DNA from: DASSUW01 sp963849695
Lineage (GTDB): Bacteria > Actinomycetota > Thermoleophilia > Solirubrobacterales > Solirubrobacteraceae
Length of the DNA: 64,000 bases
Assembly (NCBI GenBank): GCA_963849695.1
Contig: CAWKIT010000004.1
Span: 1 to 64,000 of the forward strand
Reading direction: 5' to 3'
The translations under genes and the position numbers were made by a program. This document shows positions 24,629 to 33,563 of the stretch, piece after piece. Position 1 is the stretch's first letter, and each line of letters starts with the position of its first letter. Below the pieces are notes generated by a model. It saw only the letters and a list, made by a program, of their open reading frames with translations. It was not told the DNA's origin and ran no database searches.

Positions 24629-24990
24629 TCGATCAGCTCGACCCTGTAGCCGTCCGGATCGCGGACGAAGGCGATCCGCGAGCCGCCCTCGCGGACGCGG
24701 TACGGCGGCTTCTCGGGCTCGATGCCCTGCCCGGAGAGGTTCTCCAGCGTGGCGTCGAGGTCGTCGACGGTCAGGGCGATGTGGTTGTAGCCGGTGCCGA
24801 GGTCGTACGAGTCGACCCCGAAGTTGTGGGTCAGCTCGAGCCGGTCGCCGTCGCCCGGCAGGCCCATGAAGACGTTGATCGCCTCGTCGCGGATCGGCAG
24901 CCGGCGGCGCTCCTCGAAGCCGAGCGCCTCGTAGAACGCGACGCTGCGGTCGATGTCGCCGATGCGGTAGCAGGTATGGATCAGCTCCAC
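24607..24990 (-). CDS. gloA: Lactoylglutathione lyase (glyoxalase I)
   Basis: 127-residue VOC-fold enzyme. All four metal ligands are in place: His5 (ELIHTCYRIGD), Glu52 (DRLELTHNFG), His70 (GTGYNHIALTV) and Glu118 (GYRVELIERG). It isomerises the hemithioacetal of methylglyoxal and a thiol; in actinobacteria the thiol may be mycothiol rather than glutathione (inference). GTG 24990 gives the canonical short N-terminus. Divergent from an MBL-fold hydrolase with only 24 bp between start codons, so the promoters overlap. Confidence 0.88.
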   Translation of the reverse strand: MELIHTCYRIGDIDRSVAFYEALGFEERRRLPIRDEAINVFMGLPGDGDRLELTHNFGVDSYDLGTGYNHIALTVDDLDATLENLSGQGIEPEKPPYRVREGGSRIAFVRDPDGYRVELIERGRASG

Positions 24991-25014
24991 GGCCCGGAGC
25001 GTACCCTCCGGCGC

Positions 25015-25746
25015 ATGATCGTCGAGCGCTCCATGAGCGATGGCTGGCTGTCCAACACCTACCTCGTCGCAGGCGGGCCCGGCGGCGACGCGTTCCTGGT
25101 CGACGCGGGCGGGCCGCTCGAGCCGCTGTTCGAGAAGGCGGACGAGCACGGGCTGGCCCTCACGCACATCCTGCTGACGCATCACCATCACGACCACGTG
25201 GCGGAGCTGGGCGCCGCCCTCGAGCGCTGGCCGGGCGCCGTCGTGCTCTCCCATCCGGAGGAGCGGGTCCCCGGCACCACGGGCGATCTCCACGACGGCG
25301 ACGTGGTGAAGGTCGGCGCCGTCAGCGTGCGCGCCCTGCACACGCCGGGCCACACGGCGGGGATGCTGGCGCTGGTGGCCGACGGGAACGTCTTCACCGG
25401 CGACACGCTGTTCAAGGGCTCGGTCGGGGGCGTCCGCGCACCGGGCAGCACGGGCTATGAGGACCTCAAGCGCTCGATCATGGAGGTGCTGCTCGAGCTG
25501 CCGCCCGAGACCGTCGTGCGCCCGGGCCACACCGACCCGACCACGGTCGCCGACGAGCTCGAGTCCAACCGCTTCGTGCGGATCTGGCGCGGGCTCGACC
25601 CGGAGGGCTCGGAGCCGTGCACGGCGCTGGGCGAGGCGGCCACGCTGGTGCTCTTCGGCGACGACTACGACGGCGGCCACAAAGCCTGGGTGCGCTGGCC
25701 CGACGGGCGCGACGACATCGTGCCCGGCTCGAAGGTCAGTCGCTGA
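25015..25746 (+). CDS. MBL-fold hydrolase, glyoxalase II-like
   Basis: 243 residues. The metallo-beta-lactamase motif is THHHHDHVAELG, with further ligands in HTPGHTAGM, FTGDTLFKGSVGG and VRPGHTDPTT, as in hydroxyacylglutathione hydrolases. The C-terminal ~45 residues (FGDDYDGGHKAWVRWPDG) are an extra small domain. Position head-to-head with glyoxalase I suggests the two-step methylglyoxal pathway, that is, hydrolysis of the lactoyl-thiol ester. Other thioester or persulfide substrates remain possible. Confidence 0.82.
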   Translation: MIVERSMSDGWLSNTYLVAGGPGGDAFLVDAGGPLEPLFEKADEHGLALTHILLTHHHHDHVAELGAALERWPGAVVLSHPEERVPGTTGDLHDGDVVKVGAVSVRALHTPGHTAGMLALVADGNVFTGDTLFKGSVGGVRAPGSTGYEDLKRSIMEVLLELPPETVVRPGHTDPTTVADELESNRFVRIWRGLDPEGSEPCTALGEAATLVLFGDDYDGGHKAWVRWPDGRDDIVPGSKVSR

Positions 25747-25789
25747 CCCCTCGTGGCGGCACCTGCAGGCGAGTCGCTAGAACAGACGC

Positions 25790-26443
25790 GTGGCTTCTGA
25801 GGAGAAGAGCAGCAGCGGCATCTCGATCCAGACGCTCGTGATCTCCGCGCTGGCCGCCGTGGCGGCCGCGGTGGTCGTGCCGCTGATCTGGGAGCGGGGC
25901 ACGCTGCTGGCGACGGCGATGACCCCCGTGATCGTGGCGCTCGTGTCCGAGGCGCTGCGCAAGCCGGCCGAGAAGATCACCGTCGCCAACCCGCTGGCGA
26001 CGCGTCGCAGCGCCACCGGCGCCGCGGTCCGCGACCCCGGCTTCGATCCGCTGCCTCGTGACGAGCGGCCCGCGCCGGCGCGCGAGGACGACCCGTTCGG
26101 CCTGCGGTCCAAGCGCCGGGTCACGCACCACTGGAAGCTCGCGCTGGCGACCGGCGCCGCCGCGTTCGCGATCGCCGTGGTCGGCCTTACCATCTCCGAG
26201 CTCGTGCTCGGCGGACCGGCGACCAGGGAGAGCGGCCGCACGACCTTCATCTCCGGCAGAGACCAGCAGGACCCGACGCCGACCGCGACCCCGGGGGCGA
26301 CGGCGACGCCGACCGAGACCGCCGAGCCGACCGCGACCCCCACCGCCACGCCGGCGCCGAGGGAGACGCCCACGCCGGCGGCGACCCCCGCGCCGCTCGA
26401 CGCGACGCCCACTCCTACCCCTACGCCGACGGCCACACCCTGA
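25790..26443 (+). CDS. Two-helix membrane protein with Pro/Thr-rich extracellular tail
   Basis: 217 residues, not assigned to a family. Helix 1 is LVISALAAVAAAVVVPLIW, a polar cytoplasmic loop of ~90 residues follows, then helix 2 (ALATGAAAFAIAVVGLTISEL). From ~160 the tail is a low-complexity Pro/Thr/Ala repeat (PTPTATP-type units), which looks like a wall-spanning stalk. It starts at GTG 25790 and its stop overlaps the UbiB-like gene by one base (TGATG), so the two are an operon. Confidence 0.65.
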   Translation: MASEEKSSSGISIQTLVISALAAVAAAVVVPLIWERGTLLATAMTPVIVALVSEALRKPAEKITVANPLATRRSATGAAVRDPGFDPLPRDERPAPAREDDPFGLRSKRRVTHHWKLALATGAAAFAIAVVGLTISELVLGGPATRESGRTTFISGRDQQDPTPTATPGATATPTETAEPTATPTATPAPRETPTPAATPAPLDATPTPTPTPTATP

Positions 26444-27816
26444 TGGCAAAGGACCGGATACCGACCTCGCGCGTCGCCCGGACGGCTCGCGTGTCGGGCC
26501 TCGCGGCCGGGCAGGCGGCGCGCCACCTCGGCACGCGGGCGACCAACCTCGGGCGGTCGGAGGACGGCCGCCAGGCGGCGCTCGAGCGCCGCAACCTCGA
26601 GGCGGCCGAGCAGATCGTGGCGGCGCTGGGGACGATGAAGGGCGCGGCCATGAAGCTCGGTCAGGTGATGAGCTTCCTCGACGTCGGGCTGGTGCCGGAG
26701 GAGCACCGCGAGGAGTTCCAGCGCAAGCTCGGCGAGCTGCGCGACTCCGCCCCGAAGGTGCGCTTCGCGGACATGCGCAAGGTGATCGAGAGCGACCTCG
26801 ACGATTCGCTCGAGGAGTCGTTCGACGTCTTCGACACCGAGCCGATCGCCGCCGCCTCGATCGGGCAGGTGTACCGGGCGCGGCTGCACGACGGCCGCGA
26901 CGTCGCGGTCAAGGTGCAGTATCCGGGCGTCGCCCAGGCGGTGCGGGCGGACATGCAGAACCTCGGGATCATCCTGCGGCTGATGAAGCGGATCGCGCCC
27001 GGGCTCGACGTCAAGAGCACGGCCGAGGAGATCCGCGCCCGGATCGGCGACGAGCTCGACTACGAGCTCGAGGCCCAGCACCAGCGCACGCTGGCGCGGA
27101 TCTTCCGCGGCCACCCGTTCATCCGCGTCCCCGAGGTGGTCACCTCTCTGTCGCGCGAGCGGGTGCTGGTGAGCGAGTACGTCACCGGCCTCGGGTTCGA
27201 CGCGATCAAGGAGCTCGACCAGGCCACGCGCGACCGCGTCGGCGAGATCATCTTCCGCTTCTTCTTCGGATGCATGTACCGCCACCGGCAGTTCTCCGGC
27301 GACCCGCACCCGGGGAACTTCCTGCTGCAGCCCGACGGCAGCGTCGCGTTCCTGGACTTCGGGCTGTTCAAGGTGATGCCGGCCGAGCTGATCGAGATCG
27401 AGCTCGAGTGCCAGCGGGCGGGGCACGAGGGCGACGCCGAGCGCCTGCACGAGATCTTCAGCAAGACCGGGTTCCTGCGCCAGCCCGACCGCTTCCGGCC
27501 CGACAAGCTGCTCGCCCAGTTCCTCGACGCGACCTGGTGGTACGTGCTCGACGAGGAGATCCACCTCAGGCCCGAGATCGCCACCGAGGTGATGATCGAG
27601 ATGTCCGACCCGCGCTCGTCGCACTTCGGGCAGATGCGGCACGAGACGCTGCCGGCCGACCACCTGTTCGGCCGCCGGGTCGAGCTGCTCACCCTCGCCG
27701 TGCTGTCGCAGCTCGAGGCGCAGGCGAACTGGCACCGGATCGCGCGCGAGTGGATGTACAGGGAGCCGCCGGTGACCGACCTCGGCCGCTTGGAAGCGGA
27801 CTTCTACGCCTCCTGA
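26443..27816 (+). CDS. ABC1/UbiB (AarF) family atypical kinase
   Basis: 457 residues. UbiB hallmarks are visible: the KxGQ motif (GAAMKLGQVMSF), the Ala-rich nucleotide loop (IAAASIGQVYRARL), the lysine strand DVAVKVQYPG, the catalytic loop FSGDPHPGNFLL and the metal motif FLDFGLFK. Family members are ATPases needed for isoprenoid quinone or other lipid homeostasis; in an organism using menaquinone the exact role is unclear. It is coupled to the upstream membrane protein. Its last 13 bp overlap the end of pyk. Confidence 0.88.
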   Translation: MAKDRIPTSRVARTARVSGLAAGQAARHLGTRATNLGRSEDGRQAALERRNLEAAEQIVAALGTMKGAAMKLGQVMSFLDVGLVPEEHREEFQRKLGELRDSAPKVRFADMRKVIESDLDDSLEESFDVFDTEPIAAASIGQVYRARLHDGRDVAVKVQYPGVAQAVRADMQNLGIILRLMKRIAPGLDVKSTAEEIRARIGDELDYELEAQHQRTLARIFRGHPFIRVPEVVTSLSRERVLVSEYVTGLGFDAIKELDQATRDRVGEIIFRFFFGCMYRHRQFSGDPHPGNFLLQPDGSVAFLDFGLFKVMPAELIEIELECQRAGHEGDAERLHEIFSKTGFLRQPDRFRPDKLLAQFLDATWWYVLDEEIHLRPEIATEVMIEMSDPRSSHFGQMRHETLPADHLFGRRVELLTLAVLSQLEAQANWHRIAREWMYREPPVTDLGRLEADFYAS

Positions 27817-29213
27817 ATCTGCAGGAGGCTCGTGGTGCCGGGCTTGCCGGAAGGGAGGCCGGCGGTGACGCCGACGCGGTCGCCCTTCTTCACCCAGCCG
27901 AGCTCGATCGTGCGCGCGACGGCGGCCATGATCAGCTCCTCGGTGACCTCGTAGCGGCGCATCGAGGCCGCCTGCACGCCCCACATCAGCCCGCAGCGGC
28001 GGACGGTCTCGCGCCCGGGCGACAGCGCGTAGATCGGCACGGCCGGCCGGTGGGCGGAGATCAGACGCGCCGAGCGGCCGCTCAAGGTCGGCACCACGAG
28101 CGCCGCGAGGCCGAGCTCGTGCGCCGCCCGGCAGGCGGTGTAGGCGAGGGTGTACGCGGGGTCGCGGCGGTCGCGCCGCACGCGCTTCTCGTTCCAGTCG
28201 CGGTACGGCAGCGTGAGCTCGGTGCGCTCGGCGATCGATGCCAGCATCGCCACCGACTCGACCGGGTACTGGCCGACCGCGCTCTCCTGGGAGAGCATCA
28301 CCGCGTCGGTGCCGTCGAGGATCGCATTGGCGACGTCGGTCACCTCGGCGCGCGTCGGGCGTGACGAGCGGACCATCGAGTCGAGCATCTGGGTGGCGGT
28401 GATCGAGGGGCGGGCGAGCGCGCCGGCGAGCGCGATCACCTGCTTCTGCACGATCGGAACCTCCTCGATCCGCAGCTCGATGCCGAGGTCGCCGCGGGCG
28501 ACCATCACGCAGTCGGCGGCGCGCACGATCTCCTCCGCGCGCTGGACGGCCTGCGGCTTCTCGATCTTGGCGATCAGGGGCAGGCGCGTGTGCTTGCGCA
28601 GGAACGTGATGTCCTCGGCCCGGCGGACGAAGCTGAGCGCGACCAGGTCGACCCCGATCCGCTCACCGGTGCGCACGTGCTCGAGGTCCTCCTCGGGCAC
28701 GGCGGGCAGCGCCGCCGCCTCGCCGGGGATGTTCAGGCCCTGGCGGCTGGCGACGGCCCCGCCGATCTCGACCTCGGCGTCGATCTCGCCGTCGCCCGGC
28801 CGGGTGCCGGTCACTCGCAGCCGTACGGCGCCGTCGGCGAGATAGAGGATCTCGTCGTCGTGGACGGTGTCGGCGAGGCCGGCCCAGGTGATCGACATCC
28901 GCTGCGCGTCACCCTCGAAGCCGTCGGCGCCGCACACGAAGGTCAGGCGATCGCCGGGCTTGAGCTCGGCGATGCCGTCGACCAGCGGCCCGATCCGCAG
29001 CTTTGGGCCCGGAAGATCCTGCAGGACCGCTACCTGGCGGCCCGCGCGGCCGGCGGCGTCGCGCACCTGCCGCGCCGTCTCGGCGTGCTCGTCGGCGGTG
29101 CCGTGCGAGAAGTTCAGCCGCGCGACGTCCATGCCCGCCTCGACCATCCGCACGAGCACCTCCGGGTCGCGCGAGGCGGGGCCGATCGTGGCGACGATCT
29201 TCGTGCGGCGCAT
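27804..29213 (-). CDS. pyk: Pyruvate kinase
   Basis: 469 residues. N-terminus TKIVATIGPASRDPEVL, substrate loop RLNFSHGTADEH, B-domain insertion around 70-165, catalytic lysine region LPLIAKIEKPQAVQ, Mg site VMVARGDLGIEL, and the family motif ATQMLDSMVRSSRPTRAEV. The C-terminal effector domain ends in SGKPGTTSLLQIQ. It converts PEP and ADP to pyruvate and ATP at the end of glycolysis. Normal length, intact, single-gene unit. Confidence 0.95.
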   Translation of the reverse strand: MRRTKIVATIGPASRDPEVLVRMVEAGMDVARLNFSHGTADEHAETARQVRDAAGRAGRQVAVLQDLPGPKLRIGPLVDGIAELKPGDRLTFVCGADGFEGDAQRMSITWAGLADTVHDDEILYLADGAVRLRVTGTRPGDGEIDAEVEIGGAVASRQGLNIPGEAAALPAVPEEDLEHVRTGERIGVDLVALSFVRRAEDITFLRKHTRLPLIAKIEKPQAVQRAEEIVRAADCVMVARGDLGIELRIEEVPIVQKQVIALAGALARPSITATQMLDSMVRSSRPTRAEVTDVANAILDGTDAVMLSQESAVGQYPVESVAMLASIAERTELTLPYRDWNEKRVRRDRRDPAYTLAYTACRAAHELGLAALVVPTLSGRSARLISAHRPAVPIYALSPGRETVRRCGLMWGVQAASMRRYEVTEELIMAAVARTIELGWVKKGDRVGVTAGLPSGKPGTTSLLQIQEA

Positions 29214-29256
29214 CGGACGGCGGAAGGTACCCGGTTGCGCGCCGCGCCGCTGGTGC

Positions 29257-29898
29257 TCACCCGTTGAGGTAGGCCACCACCGCCAGCACGCGCCGGTGCG
29301 CGGTGTCGGCCGGCGGCAGCCCGAGCTTCGCGAAGATGCTCGCCACGTGCTTCTCGACGCCGCTCGGCGTGATCTCGAGCTCTTCGGCGATGCCGTTGTT
29401 GGTGCGGCCTTCGGCCATCAGCGCGAGGACCGCGCGCTCGCGCGTGCTGAGCTGGGCGAGCGGGCCGTCCTCGTGGCCGGCGACGAGCTCGGACACGGCC
29501 TCGGGGTCGAGCGCCATCCCGCCGGACGCCACGCGCCGCACCGCCTCCACGAACTCGCGCACGTCCGACACCCGGTCCTTGAGCAGGTAGCCGACGCCGC
29601 CGGCGCCGTCGGCCAGCAGCTCGGCGGCGTAGGTCTGCTCGACGTACTGGGAGAGGATCAGCACCGGGAAGCCCGGCTGCCGCTCGCGCAGCTCGAGCGC
29701 CGCGCGGACCCCCTCGTCGCGGAAGGCCGGCGGGAGCCGGACGTCGACGATCGCCACGTCGGGGTGGGTGTGTTCGACGGCATCGAGCAGCGCCGGGCCG
29801 TCGGAGACCGCGGCGACGACGTCGAAGCCGCTGTCGCGCAGCAACCGCTCGAGCCCGTCGCGCAGGAGAGCGAGATCTTCGGCTATGACCACCCGCAC
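29257..29898 (-). CDS. NarL/LuxR-family response regulator
   Basis: 213 residues. Receiver domain with acidic pair in VVIAEDLALL, phosphoacceptor Asp52 in VAIVDVRLPP and lysine in YLLKDRVSDV. C-terminal LuxR helix-turn-helix LSTRERAVLALMAEGRTNN, then GVEKHVASIFAKLGL. GTG 29898 overlaps the end of the sensor kinase gene by 16 bp, the usual order for this type of pair. The cognate kinase is frameshifted, so the regulator may be orphaned or the frameshift may be an artefact. Confidence 0.88.
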   Translation of the reverse strand: MRVVIAEDLALLRDGLERLLRDSGFDVVAAVSDGPALLDAVEHTHPDVAIVDVRLPPAFRDEGVRAALELRERQPGFPVLILSQYVEQTYAAELLADGAGGVGYLLKDRVSDVREFVEAVRRVASGGMALDPEAVSELVAGHEDGPLAQLSTRERAVLALMAEGRTNNGIAEELEITPSGVEKHVASIFAKLGLPPADTAHRRVLAVVAYLNG

Positions 29899-31146
29899 GG
29901 CAGCAATGCTCGCACGACCGTCGGGCCGCCGGGAGGGCTGTTCACCTCGAGCCTGCCGTCGAGGGCCTCCACGCGCTGCGCGAGGCCTTTGAGACCGGCG
30001 CCGGCGGCATCGGCGCCTCCCCGGCCGTCGTCGACGACCTCGACCTGGAGGCTGCCGGTGCGCTGGGTGAGCAAGATCGTCACGCGCCCGGCGTCGCTGT
30101 GCTTGGCGGCGTTGGCGAGCGCCTCCGAGACCACGAACCAGGCGGCGGTCTCGACCGGCGCCGGCGGCCTTCTCGGGACGTCGACGGTCGCCGTGGCCGG
30201 CACCGGGCTGCGGCCGGCGAGCGCGGCGATCGCCGGGCCGAGGCCGCGCTCCTCCAGCAGGCCGGGGCGCATGCCGCGCGCGAGGTCGCGCAGCTCCGAG
30301 AGCGCGCGCTTGGCCTCGCGGCGCGCGGCGCCGAGCAGCTCGCGCGCGCTGTCGGGGTCGCGGTCGAAGCGCTCCTCGGCCATCCCGAGGTCCATCGCGA
30401 GCGCCACCAGGCGGGCCTGCGCGCCGTCGTGCAGGTCGCGCTCGATCCTCTGCAGCTCGGCGGTGGCGGCGTCGACGGCGCCGGCGCGCGTCTCGGTCAG
30501 CCGCTCCACGCGGGCGGCTAGCGAGGGGCCGAGCAGCCGGCGCGCGAGGTGGGCCTGGCCGAGCGCGAGCGGGCGCTGCGCGAAGCACGGCGACCGGCAG
30601 CAGCGCGACGCCGATCGCCGCGGCGCCGATCGACTCCTCGAAGGTGTCGATCTGGAACGAGAGGTACGTGGCGTCGGCCGGCATCGCCCACCACCAGGCG
30701 GGAAGGGTGACGCTGCCGAGGGCCATGCCCCACAGCACGGCCCAGATCGTGCCGCACACGAGGCCGACCACCCCGAGCAGCACGATGTAGGCGAGGTCCT
30801 TCCAGCGCTGGGGGTCGCGCGCGGCGGCCTTCAGCCGCGGCGCGAGGCGGCGGTCGGCGGGCGGCAGCCGGTAGTCGGCGGCGATCGGGGCGCCGAGCAC
30901 GAGCGCGGCACGGTGGCGCTCGAGCCCCGCCAGCCGGCGCACACACGCGAACGTGAGCAGGACGACCGGGAAGCCGACGATCAGCAGCCCGAGCGTGAGC
31001 GACAGCGTGACGCCGGTGACGCTGACCGTCAGCGCGACGATCGCCATGCAGAAGCCCAGCAGCAGGTACAGCGCGTCGGCCCCGATCCGACGCAGTCGCG
31101 CGCCCGGGGTCTGCGCAGGGGCGACTGCTGCGGCGGGCACGGCCAT
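29883..31146 (-). pseudogene. DesK/NarX-type sensor histidine kinase, frameshifted
   Basis: N-terminal membrane half from ATG 31146: helices ALYLLLGFCMAIVALTVSV, LTLGLLIVGFPVVLLTFA, AYIVLLGVVGLVCGTIWAV and a fourth near IGAAAIGVALLPVAV. The HisKA_3/HATPase half is in another frame: QAHLARRLLGPSLAARVERL, phosphorylation site RIERDLHDGAQARLVAL, ATP-lid EALANAAKHSDAGRV and DDGRGGAD. The frame change lies near 30575-30590 in a GC-rich run. If the sequence is right the kinase is dead, although its catalytic half could still be translated from an internal GTG at 30509. Confidence 0.72.
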
Positions 31147-31211
31147 GTCCAGAAGTGTCGGCCCGGGCGGCCGTCCGAGCCAGCGCGGTGCCTCCCGCGC
31201 GCGGGGTGAGG

Positions 31212-32116
31212 TCAGCCACACTCGGCCAGCCGCTTGGCGACCGCGCGGGCGACCCAGTCGGGGCGGGTCGGTGACTTGGGTCCAGGTGAAGCGCAGGACG
31301 GTCCAGCCGGCGAGGGTGAGCATGACGTCGCGTTCGCGGTCGTTCTCGAAGCGCGACGGGGAGCGGTGGTAGCCGTAGCCGTCGACCTCGACGATCAGGC
31401 GCGGTTTGCGCCAGGCGAAGTCGACTTCTTCGCCTTCGATGATGGTGTTGCTGATCGGCCGCGGCAGGTCGTGGTTGTCGCAGAGCGCGTGGAAGCGGTC
31501 TTCGAGTTCGCTGCGGGTGAAGGTCGGGCCGGTGTAGCGGGCCAGGATGGCTTGTAGGGAGCGCGGGATCGGCCTTGTCTTGAGTTCGGCGAAGTCGATC
31601 AGGCCGCGGCGGTCGGCTTGGTCGAGCGCTTGCTCGAGCGGGAGGGGCTCGAGGGTGCTGGCGAGGTCGATGATGGTGCGGATGGGGGTGGTGATGGGGA
31701 TGCCGCGGTGGGTGGTGGTGTCGGCTCGGGGTGAGGGTGCGGCTGCGGTGGATGCGGATGCCTGGTCGGCGTTTGCGGCCGCCGTCGCCGGGGACGGTGA
31801 CGTGGATGAGGCCGGCGCCGAGCGGGCGTAGGACCCAGGCGCCGCCGGCGGTGATGTGGCTGAGCACGGCGTCGGTGCCGGCGGCCAGTACGGCGGCCAT
31901 CCAGCGGCCCTCGAGTCCTCAGCGCGGGGTGCCCGACCGCGTACACGCCGCGGTGGATCGCGGTGAAGTCGCCCGGCTGCGGGCGCTGCGGCTGATCGCG
32001 GTCGTTGCTGAGCCCGAGCGCGCGCAGCTGCCGGCGGGCGACGACCCCGTGTTGAGCGCTCGCAAGCGCTGCGATCGCGGGGTCCGTGGCGGGCCTTTGA
32101 CCGCATTACCGGTCAT
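31212..32116 (-). pseudogene. AbiEi-like/DUF559 protein, multiply frameshifted
   Basis: Reassembled from five frame segments. The N-terminal winged-helix of type IV antitoxins is ALASAQHGVVARRQLRALGL and FTAIHRGVYAVGHPAL. The middle is MAAVLAAGTDAVLSHITAGG and RGIPITTPIRTIIDLASTLE. The C-terminal DUF559 endonuclease-like domain is SNTIIEGEEVDFAWRKPRL, then VEVDGYGYHRSPSRFENDRE and WTVLRFTWTQV, ending RAVAKRLAECG at the TGA at 31212. Indels fall near 32075, 31910, 31735 and 31250, several in C or G runs. The gene cannot make this protein as read. In intact relatives the architecture is common in Thermoleophilia and thought mobile or defence-linked (inference). Confidence 0.7.
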
Positions 32117-32142
32117 AGGCGCCACGGCCGAAGGTTCGCCCC

Positions 32143-33222
32143 CTACACGAGCCGGCCGTCGACGAGGATCGGGGTGCCGTCGGCGGTCAGGCGGCCTCCG
32201 CTGCGGAGGTCGCAGATCAGGTCCCAATGGATCGCGGACTCGTTGGTGCCGCCGGTCTCCGGGTACGAGCGCCCGAGGGCGAGGTGGACGGTGCCTCCGA
32301 TCTTCTCGTCGAGCAGCGTCATCCCGACGGCGCGGTCGATGCCGAAGTTCGTGCCGATCCCGATCTCGCCGAGCCGGCGCGCGCCGTCGTCGGTGGCGAG
32401 CATGGCTCCGAGCACGTCGTCGCCGCGATCCGCGCGGGCGGAGACGACGACCCCTTCGCGGAACGAGAGCTCCACCCCGGAGACCTCCACGCCCCGCGGC
32501 GAGGACGGCACACCGAACCGCACGACTCCCGAGGCGGACGTCTCGACCGGGCCGGTGAACACCTCGCCCGAAGGCATGTTGCGCCGCCCATCCGAGTTGA
32601 TCCACGTGCGGCCCGCCACCACCAACCGAAGATCCGTGCCATCTCCCTCAATGCGCAGTTCCGAAGCGCCGTCCAGCTTCGAGATCAACTGCGCTTGTAT
32701 GGAGGACAGGTCACGCCACGCGGCGACAGGATCGTCGCGGTCGAGGAACAGCGCCCGCCGCACGAACGCGGCGAAGTCCGCAGATGACATGTCGGCCTGT
32801 TGCGCCAGCGCCGGCGTCGGCCACACCGACACGCACCAGCGCCGCCCCAGGGCCGCCTCCCGCACCGGCGCCCGCGCCAGAGCGGCGCGCGACAGCATCG
32901 CGGGGTCCACGCCGGCGAGCGCGCGCGTGTTCTCCGGCGCCTGGATCGTGATGGCGGCGTCCACGCCCGACGCCTCGGCCAGGTCGAGCGGCGAGAACGA
33001 ATCGAGGTGCACGTCGCGGGCGGCGGCCCAGAAGCCGGCCTCCTGCTCGGGCAGCGCCACGCGGAGGTGCGGCCACGCCTCGCGCTCCAAGATCGCACGC
33101 TGGAGGGCCAGCAGCAGCGGCCCGGCGAGCGACGTGGAGCGCACGACGACCTGCTGCCCGGGCGCGACCTCGAGGCAGTAGTCGCACAACAGCGTGGCGA
33201 ACGCTCCCGGGTCCGGCGTCAC
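32143..33222 (-). CDS. M29 family aminopeptidase
   Basis: 359 residues, peptidase M29 (thermophilic aminopeptidase) family. Conserved pieces are the metal-ligand Glu in NMPSGEVFTGPVETSASGVV, the region LGEIGIGTNFGID, DEKIGGTVHLALGRSYPETG and the C-terminal ESAIHWDLICDL with the His-x-Asp ligands. The fold uses two metals to remove N-terminal residues; cytosolic. The start overlaps the stop of the small gene upstream (33219-33222, ATGA), placing it third in a run with the MBL fusion. Confidence 0.87.
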   Translation of the reverse strand: MTPDPGAFATLLCDYCLEVAPGQQVVVRSTSLAGPLLLALQRAILEREAWPHLRVALPEQEAGFWAAARDVHLDSFSPLDLAEASGVDAAITIQAPENTRALAGVDPAMLSRAALARAPVREAALGRRWCVSVWPTPALAQQADMSSADFAAFVRRALFLDRDDPVAAWRDLSSIQAQLISKLDGASELRIEGDGTDLRLVVAGRTWINSDGRRNMPSGEVFTGPVETSASGVVRFGVPSSPRGVEVSGVELSFREGVVVSARADRGDDVLGAMLATDDGARRLGEIGIGTNFGIDRAVGMTLLDEKIGGTVHLALGRSYPETGGTNESAIHWDLICDLRSGGRLTADGTPILVDGRLV

Positions 33223-33563
33223 GGCGGCGGCAGCTCGGGGAAGTACTCGGCGACGTGCTCGCGCAGCACGTCGCGGATCCAGCGCCGCTCGTCCTGCGAG
33301 GCCATCCGGAACCGGACGAGCAGCTCCTTCTGGCGCGTGATGGGGTCGACGCCGGCGACCGCCCAGCTCACCGCCAGCCGCTCGAACAGGAACTCGACCG
33401 CGCGGTGCCAGGCGTCCTCCTGTGACAGGGGCGACCCGCCCAGAGTGTCCTGGTACTGCCGGCGCGTCCCCACCGTCATCGAGGCGCGCAGGGCGAGCAC
33501 GTCCCCGTCCGCGGAGCGATACTCGACCGCCGGCGCCTTCAGCCGTCCGCGCCGCGCCATCAC
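33219..33563 (-). CDS. Small hypothetical protein in M29 operon
   Basis: 114 residues, not recognised. Mixed alpha/beta, with RRQYQDTLGGSPLSQEDAWH, LFERLAVSWAVAGVDPITRQ and a conserved-looking C-terminus DERRWIRDVLREHVAEYFPE. Compact and charged with no membrane segment; wording recalls small adaptor or phage-head-like proteins, but that is not strong enough to name. Start and stop overlap both neighbours by four bases, so it is firmly embedded in an operon with the SnoaL-MBL fusion and the M29 peptidase. Confidence 0.6.
   Translation of the reverse strand: MMARRGRLKAPAVEYRSADGDVLALRASMTVGTRRQYQDTLGGSPLSQEDAWHRAVEFLFERLAVSWAVAGVDPITRQKELLVRFRMASQDERRWIRDVLREHVAEYFPELPPP

Noticed and set aside
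26270..26440. Pro/Thr repeat as a tandem DNA repeat element
   Set aside because: It is codon-level low complexity in frame with a membrane protein, not an independent repeat.
29257..32106. 949-codon frame as a giant fusion
   Set aside because: It strings together parts of three genes (AbiEi, kinase N-terminus, response regulator) through indels and noncoding frame.
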